Assembly: GCA_003427395.1 (NCBI GenBank)
Contig: BFEA01000339.1
Coordinates: forward strand, 1,256,006 to 1,286,108
Source of the DNA: Chara braunii
Lineage: Eukaryota > Streptophyta > Charophyceae > Charales > Characeae
Length of the DNA: 30,103 nt
Direction of reading: 5' to 3'
A program made the translations under genes and the position numbers. Below the pieces are notes generated by a model that was given only the letters and a program-made list of their open reading frames with translations, was not told the DNA's origin and ran no database searches. The stretch's first letter is position 1. Every line of letters begins with the position of its first letter. Below, one piece after another: positions 24,255 through 30,103 of the stretch.

Positions 24255-25372
24255 ATGGTAACCTCCTCAGGACCTGCAGCAGGTGCAGATTCCACTGTTG
24301 CTGTAACAAGCAATGAGGCTGGAACTTCTGCAATTGCTGCAGCCCCAAGACCGGAACCAGCTGCTGCTGGTCCCAGCCACGCCAGTCCCTATGTGGACCG
24401 GAAGGCGGTTCAAATACCGTCCAAGTACGATGGCAAGGAAGACATCGAACCTGGATCGGCTCCGCCTACTTTGACATCCTGGGGACTCAAGCTGAGACCC
24501 AGGCAATTATCATGGGTATGAATGTCGAGCCAGTAGTACGGGGCTTCCTAGAAGTCCAAGCAACGCGGGCTGGGTTTCAAAAGTCTGCACTAGCCAAATG
24601 GCTAAGGTCCACCCCGGTTGCCTCCCTCGAAGAACTCCTTATCTCAGAATACCAAGATCCACATGTTGCTGCTAAAGCAAGGATTCAATTGGATAAAGTA
24701 AAGCACAACAAGTGGAATGNCTCCATGAAAAGNCTGCAGACNTATCTAAGCAAGNTGTTTGNCACTCCTGGNTTGGAATTGTCCACTCAATCTTGCTTAG
24801 GTGTGGTCAAGGGCGCGGTTCCAACTAACTTCACTAGTCGCCTGGGCAGGGACTACATTGCTTATACTGACTGGCTTGCCTTAATGAAGGATGTAGTCAG
24901 TCTGGAGGCCATGGACCTCGTTAGCACGGCAGGCAGCAAAAAGCCCATGGGCAGCAGACGGTTCAAGGGCAGCAACCGTTTTGCTGTGCATGACCTGCTG
25001 AAGGCCGAAGGAGAAGCCGATGCGGTTGACCCCACTCTTGGTGACGNCCAAGAACAGGACTNCGATACAGCTTGTTCTTCAGCCCATGAGTCCGACGCAA
25101 ATAACGAAGAAGAAAATTTTTCTGCCTTTAAAAAGACTGCCAACACTAAGGGACCGAATCGGAGTGCCGGAAAGAGTTATGTCCAACTCCCCAAAGGAGT
25201 TAAGATCCCGCCTAAACCGGAGGATGCATCTACCAAACCNTGGGTTGACCTTCGGATCANTGAGAATGACTGGCNNGNCANACTNAAGAAGGGGGTTTGC
25301 CTGCATTGCCAAAAGCCAAATCACAAGGTCCAAGACTGTTATAGGTTGCAGGGAAACCAGAACCGGGCGTAG
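24255..25372 (+). pseudogene. gag: gag, frameshifted
   Basis: Gag forms the capsid-like particle and binds element RNA. The frame opens at ATG 24255 with an Ala/Pro/Ser-rich leader, reaches KYDGK, and is then broken by an apparent 1-base loss near 24453-24456. The continuation is in another frame up to stop TAG at 25370-25372. The second part shows the capsid-like core and, near its end, CLHCQKPNHKVQDC, a CX2CX4HX4C zinc knuckle (about 25300-25345). About a dozen ambiguous bases fall at 24720-24771 and 25047-25285. The leading part can also be read as a separate short frame (24255-24521), but the homology continues across the break. Confidence 0.85.
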
Positions 25373-27777
25373 AGTCAGATTCAACAGGGGAGTTAGGATC
25401 TGATGAAAATCAGCAGCCCTCCCTTGAAGCCCAACCATCTGCTGAAGACAAGGCTGCGGTAAGTAACGTATTGTATGACGAGCCTTGGGAGGAGTCTGAG
25501 ATGATTGACTTCCACTACCACTTGGAGCATTGGGCTGAAATGAAACAGCAGCGGGCCCAAGGGACGGTGAAGTTAATCTTCTTTAAACTTCTCATCAACC
25601 ACCGCTATCTCTGTGTGTTAGTTGATTGTGGTGCTACAGCTAATTTCATGTCACCACATGGGATATGCAAGGTGGGCTTGGGGATGAAGCAAGTGGCCCT
25701 GCATAACCCTTGCCGGACCCAAGTTGGCAACAAAGAAGTTGTCTCTTCTACACATGCAGTCAAAGGTGTGCGCACTACCTTTGACAAAGGTAAGACTGTC
25801 ACCCATGCACTGAACTTCTTTGTCCTTGACAAGTGCCCCTTCGACGCTATCCTTGGCTTGGGCTGGCTGCAGTCCCAATGCGAATGGACCAAGTGGAAGG
25901 AATCACTCTTCATGGTCAAAGATGCTCAGGGGAACGAGCTTCCTGTCCTCTTGGATGAGAAGCACGAATCCCGAGTGACTTTTCTAAATGCATTAAAATT
26001 TTGCAAGAAGTGGCGCAAGCACAAGAAGGAAGAACAAATGCATGTTGCCTTTGTTCGTCCTGCTCATGTGCCTTCTACTTTTGCGGCTAGTACCACTACT
26101 ACTTTGGATGATGATCCTACTTCTAGTACTTCTACTACTAGCACTCTACCCGCTACTAGTCCAAATGATCCTACTTCAGATTCGGTCGTCTCCATACGCG
26201 ACTTGCGACCGGACTTTGGTGATCCCTTTGTTGATTCCCCACCCCCACCTGTCCCATCAGACATCCAAGCCCTCCTCGATCGGTTTTCGAAAATCTTGGC
26301 CGAGCCACGTGGAGTCCCCACGCGACCGGTTCGACACACCATCGAGTTGGTCGAGGGTGCTGTTCCTCCAAAGGGCTGCGTGTACCGTATGGGACCCGGC
26401 GAGTTGGAGGAACTTCGGCGACAGATCGATGAGATGATTGACAAAGGGTGGATCAAACCAAGTGAACCTGAATTTGGTGCTCCGGTGTTGTTTGTGCCAA
26501 AGAAAGGAGACAAACTCCGCATGTGTATTGACTATTGCGGTCTAAACCGCATCACAAGAAAGAATGCTTACCCATTGCCTCGTATAGATGACTTGCTTGA
26601 TGCTGCGGGCGGGTGCAAGGTCTTCTCCAAGATCGATCTCAAGTCTGGCTACCACCAGATTGAAGTCGATCCGGCGGACCAGCACAAGACTGCGTTCAAG
26701 ACGCGCGATGGGCTTTATGAGTTTACCGTAATGCCCTTCGGTCTTACGAACGCACCAGCCACGTTCCAAAGCCTCATGGACAAGGTCCTCCGCGAACAGA
26801 TTGGCCGGTTCGTGGTAGTGTACCTGGACGATATCCTGATTTTCAGCAAGTCCATGGAGGAACACCTCAAGCATTTTGAGGAGGTACTTGCCATCCTCAA
26901 GAAGACGCAGCTCCATCTCAACTTGGAGAAATCCGAGTTTGGGAGGGATAGCGTCATCTATCTTGGGCACCGGTTGTCTGCTGCAGGCCTAGAGCCTGAG
27001 GCAACCAAGATTGAGGTCATACGCGATTGGCCTCAGCCTGTGAACATTCGTGAATTGCGTTCTTTTCTTGGTCTCACGTCGTACTATCGGAAGTTTGTAC
27101 CCCGTTTTTCTATCATTGCTCATTCATTGTCGCGACTAACCAGCAAGAATGTGTCTTATTCCTGGGATGCCGCGTGTACGGAAGCGTTTCGAACTCTCAA
27201 GGAATCCTTGGTAAGTTATCCGGTACTCCGCATTGCAGACCCCAAACTGACCTTCGTAGTTACTACGGATGCAAGTCGGTATGGGATCGGTGCGGTGCTG
27301 CAACAAGATGACGGTGATGGCCTGCGGGCACTCGAGTACTACAGCAAACGCATGCCCAGCGTAAAGGTAGCCACTTCCACCTACATGTGCGAGCTTTACG
27401 TGGCATTGGATCACTGGAAACATTACCTTTTGGGACGCCACTTCAAAGTGTTCTCAGATCATGAGACCTTGAAGTGGATCAAAATGCAGACTACTCTGTC
27501 CCCTACCTTACTTCGCTGGTTTCATGAGATTGACATCTTCGATTTTGGATTGAGACATAAAAAGGGCTGTTACAATCGAGTCGCTGACGCGTTGTCTCGC
27601 CACCCTGAGTACATGACTTGCCTTGTGAAATCCTACGACCTCCGGAAGAAACTGAAGGAGGAACTCGTAGAGCAGACAGCCAAGGATCCGGAACTTAGTT
27701 CCATCCTTGAGCAACTGCGGGCTGATCCTAGTAGTCAGCCTGATTTCCACGAGTATGGAGGACTGATTTTTCGTTGA
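25373..27777 (+). pseudogene. pol: pol part 1: protease, reverse transcriptase, RNase H
   Basis: Open in a different frame from the end of gag; it overlaps the gag end and has no ATG until well inside. The protease site reads VDCGATANF (GAT at 25624), with Cys where most gypsy proteases have DSGAT. RT motifs in order are RMCIDYCGLNRIT, NAYPLPRIDDLL, FSKIDLKSGYHQI, FTVMPFGLTNAPATFQ and YLDD at 26821-26832 (catalytic). The RNase H catalytic TTDAS is at about 27262-27276, with CELYV and FSDHETLKWI following, and DALSRH closes the domain. A TGA at 27775-27777 interrupts the frame where homology clearly continues. Apart from that, the 800 codons are intact, so decay is recent. The product would copy element RNA into DNA. 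Confidence 0.93.
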
Positions 27778-29204
27778 TACGGGAACCATGACCGTTTGTG
27801 TGTACCCAACCATGAGCCTCTCCGCACACACTTTTGGACTTGGCTCATGGCCGGAGCGGGCACTTCGGCATGGCTAAAACGTACGCTAATTTGCTGAGAT
27901 AGTTTGATTGGCCTGGTATGAAAGGGACTGCTGAGAAATTTATAGCTGAATGTCAAGTCTGTCAACGAATCAAACCATGTAGACAAAAGTCCATGGGGTT
28001 ACTCACACCCCTACCCATTCCTGATGGTCCGGGGGAATCCGTCTCTATGGATTTCACTGACATGGGTAAGGTAAGCAAGAACGGGTTTTCACAAGTTATG
28101 GTGATTGTTGACCGGTTTTCAAAGTTTCTCAATCTAATTCCTTTACCGCCTCACGCCCCAACAGATCTAGTGATTCGTGAATTCCAGCAGAAATACCTGT
28201 TGCAATTTGGAACCCCGAAGACTCTTGTGAGCGATCGGGACCCGCGTTTCATTAGCACTGAATGGAAGGAGTTCACGTCCCACCTTGGAATCAAACTGTG
28301 CATGACATCTGGCCGACACCCCGAAGCCAATGGTTTGGCTGAGGAGATCAACCAGACTGTATTCCAACTACTCCATGCGTTGATCATTCCTGATCAGGAA
28401 ACATGGGATGAGGAGCTGTATTCTGTCAAGGGGTTGTACAACAACTCCGTCCATTCTGCCACCGCAACGACACCTAACAGGATGCATTACGGGTGGTAGA
28501 TCCGTAATCCGCTCTCCTACTTATTCGCTGAACAGCCAGCTGGTTTAACACCCGGCAGGCCCGACTTCAGGGCTAAGTATGATCGCTTGCTCAAAGTTGC
28601 TGTTGCAGCCATGACCAAGCGACAGCATGCCATGATTCACCATGCGAACAAGAAGCGCAAACCATCGGAGATTCAGGTACGAAGTTATGTCTGGGTAAAG
28701 ATGTCTGAATTCTCAGAGGAGGAGGGAGTCTCACGCAAACTCCTCCCACTCTACTACGGGCCTTGGGAAGTTTTGGATGTAATTAGGGAAGATCGCTTTG
28801 GCCCTTCGTATGTTGTCGACGTGCCAGCTCACCTGCGCACGTATCCCGTGTTTCATGCATCTAAACTGAATCTACATCGTGACGCCGAGACATTCGATTA
28901 CCGCGAAGATATGATCCCTCGCGCAATCAAGGGCGGGCATGAGATAGATAGAATCAAACAGCATGTAGGTAAAGGGAGAAATCGACATTACCAGGTTCAT
29001 TTCATGTATCACCCGTTAGATGATCTCTACTGGATCTCCAAACAGGAACTGCTACGCAGCGCACCGCGCGTTGTTAAAGCTTACGAGCGACAGATCGCCG
29101 CTAATGCCACACCAAAGATCTCAGCAAGGCTCTCTGCAACAGAGTATTCCAGGAATCTCTTTGCCTTGCTCGCCTATGATGCGTTTACCGAGGACTCAGA
29201 ATGA
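27778..29204 (+). pseudogene. pol: pol part 2: integrase and chromodomain, multiply interrupted
   Basis: After the TGA, 27778-27832 stays in the old frame. It shifts near 27833-27842 into HGRSGHFGMAK, meets TAG at 27900-27902, then continues with CQVCQRIK, completing an HHCC zinc-binding site. The catalytic core shows SMDFTDMG (first Asp), LVSDRDPRFIS (second Asp) and GLAEEINQTV (Glu), so the D,D,E residues are present. A second TAG at 28497-28499 interrupts before GLTPGRPDF. The C-terminal part has the VWVKMSEF and PVFHASKLN motifs and then a chromodomain-like segment (about 28925-29090: IDRIKQHVGKGRNRHYQVHF, then LYWISKQELL). It ends at TGA 29202-29204. Chromodomains steer integration to marked chromatin (established knowledge). 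Confidence 0.9.
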
Positions 29205-29230
29205 GTTACTCGCTTGAAGGGACCTCGCTC

Positions 29231-29246
29231 TTGAGGGGGGGGGTAG
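29231..29246 (+). other. Polypurine tract
   Basis: TTGAGGGGGGGGGTAG lies immediately before the LTR start TGTG. Purine tracts in this position prime plus-strand DNA synthesis in LTR elements. Confidence 0.85.
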
Positions 29247-30103
29247 TGTGATAACCCGTCCGAACACGGACTGAAACACACCGCTGATTTCTGAGTTTTG
29301 CTCATAGACTGAATGCCCTACTGAGTTCCCCGCCTGCTAAGTCTGTGTGTGTGTGTGCTTGCTGGACTGCATGTCTGTCTGAGTGCTGGTTGGCTTGCGT
29401 GTGTGACCATGCCTGTCTGAGTGCTGGTTGGTATGAGTGTGTTTGTGTGTGGCCCGCCAGGGCACTTGTTCGTTCGTTGGGCCCTCAGGGCCGGTACTTA
29501 CCTGTGGCCGTGACTTCGAAGGGTTGCAGCAGGGAAAAAGCACTCAAGTAGCGGGTAGGCCGGTACCGCACCTGGCAGGGGGGTAAATATGCAGGTACCG
29601 GAGGCCGAGCAGAAGAAGCCAAAAGTGGCATTTTTAGAGGCCGGTAGTGTAGGCTAGGTCTAGCGGGTACCAGTCTGAGTCTAGGGCCTGTAGGGACAAT
29701 ATCAGAGTCTGCAATGATGTTCCCTCCAAAAGGAGGAAGAGGTACCGGTTGCTTGGGAAGGCCAGCGGCCTGGAAGTCACCGCCCAAGAGGCAAAGCAGG
29801 CCGCTATATATTCCGGCCGGGCGGAAGACCCGGCCTCTTTTTCGGTGTGCAAGTTTGGCGACACACTGGTGGAGCGCTGGAGGGGCAGCGCTGGGTTGGA
29901 GCTGCGCTGCTGGGGAGGAAGAAGAAGGACGAGAGGGAGGAAGGAGGAGGAAGGAAGGAGGAAGAGGGAGGAGCGCCAGGGGTACTTACCTGGCTATGGT
30001 GGCAGCCATCTTCATCACCTTGGTGGGCGCTGCAGCAAGGAGTCCCCAGCCGGGGNGAGCTACACCAAGAAGCTTCGAGGCAGGGCTGGGCATGGCGGCC
30101 TGA
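29247..30103 (+). mobile_element. 3' LTR of the chromovirus (runs off the window)
   Basis: It starts TGTGATAACCCGTCCGAACA right after the polypurine tract and is still homologous to the minus-strand LTR relic at 21445-22826 at the window end, so the LTR exceeds 857 bp. It contains GT-rich tandem phrases (29345-29450: GTCTGAGTGCTGGTTG twice), the GGTACTTACCTGTGGCC block (29493), the promoter region and a purine-rich GGAGGAA tract (29925-29970). Confidence 0.88.
29805..29812 (+). promoter_or_regulatory. Probable LTR TATA box
   Basis: CCGCTATATATTCC lies about 560 bp into the LTR. The same position in the relic reads CCGCTATATC on the minus strand (about 21703-21712). Transcription would start some 30 bases downstream, defining the U3/R border (inference). 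Confidence 0.55.

Larger units (their letters stand above)
24255..30103 (+). mobile_element. Decayed Ty3/gypsy chromovirus with 3' LTR (5' LTR not found)
   Basis: The order gag, protease, reverse transcriptase, RNase H, integrase, chromodomain, polypurine tract and LTR is that of Ty3/gypsy elements; the chromodomain places it in the chromoviruses (established knowledge). At least three nonsense codons (27775, 27900, 28497) and frameshifts near 24455, 25365 and 27835 break the frames, so it is not autonomous as sequenced. Some indels could be assembly errors given the N bases in gag. It lies downstream of the POLH thumb exon on the same strand, presumably in the next intron. Confidence 0.93.

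Overview
This is eukaryotic nuclear DNA, most likely from a streptophyte green alga with a large, repeat-rich genome. A Chara-like charophyte is my best guess (inference, moderate confidence). The grounds are a DNA polymerase eta gene with plant-like residues and GT-AG introns, an interstitial tract of the plant-type telomere repeat CCCTAAA, a chromodomain Ty3/gypsy element, and a piece of green-lineage mitochondrial cox1. Scattered single N bases and a 330-base N gap show a draft assembly.

The only host gene I can support is POLH (RAD30/XPV; Y-family translesion DNA polymerase eta) on the + strand. Six exons join in perfect phase: 2724-2844, 7953-8064, 12736-12885, 14178-14339, 19755-19858 and 23471-23590. 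Together they give 255 complete codons with no internal stop, from just after the first catalytic Asp motif into the thumb domain. The first exon (with the DMDCFY-type motif) and everything after the thumb exon lie outside the window or were not found. The exons total 769 nt in about 20.9 kb, so over 96% of the gene span is intron, and the introns are a dense museum of repeats.

Layout. 1-223: cox1 3' fragment (minus), a nuclear mitochondrial insert or assembly join. 240-2723: T-rich retroposon, CCATAA hexamer array and a 117-bp triplication, in the presumed first intron or 5' flank. 2845-7952: tRNA-derived SINE, GGTTAC/GGTAAC minisatellite, telomeric tract, a TTAA-flanked MITE and long microsatellites. 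8065-12735: a U6 snRNA retropseudogene exactly at the splice donor, a second TTAA MITE, a hAT-like MITE with an 8-bp duplication, another U6 copy, a hairpin, the gap, SINEs and a minisatellite. 12886-14177: triplet and pyrimidine repeats. 14340-19754: a mariner-like MITE beside its own unoccupied site, nested TIR elements, U6 tandem remnants, a SINE and a third TTAA MITE. 19859-23470: minisatellite, retroposons, an inverted LTR relic carrying a U6 retropseudogene with a perfect 16-bp target duplication, and a second U6 fragment. 23591-30103: a tandem duplication, then a decayed chromovirus (gag, protease, RT, RNase H, integrase, chromodomain) with its 3' LTR running off the window.

The most unusual signals are the repeated U6-derived copies in the introns of one gene, one of them duplicating a 5' splice site, and several non-autonomous TIR families whose ends and target duplications can be read directly here.
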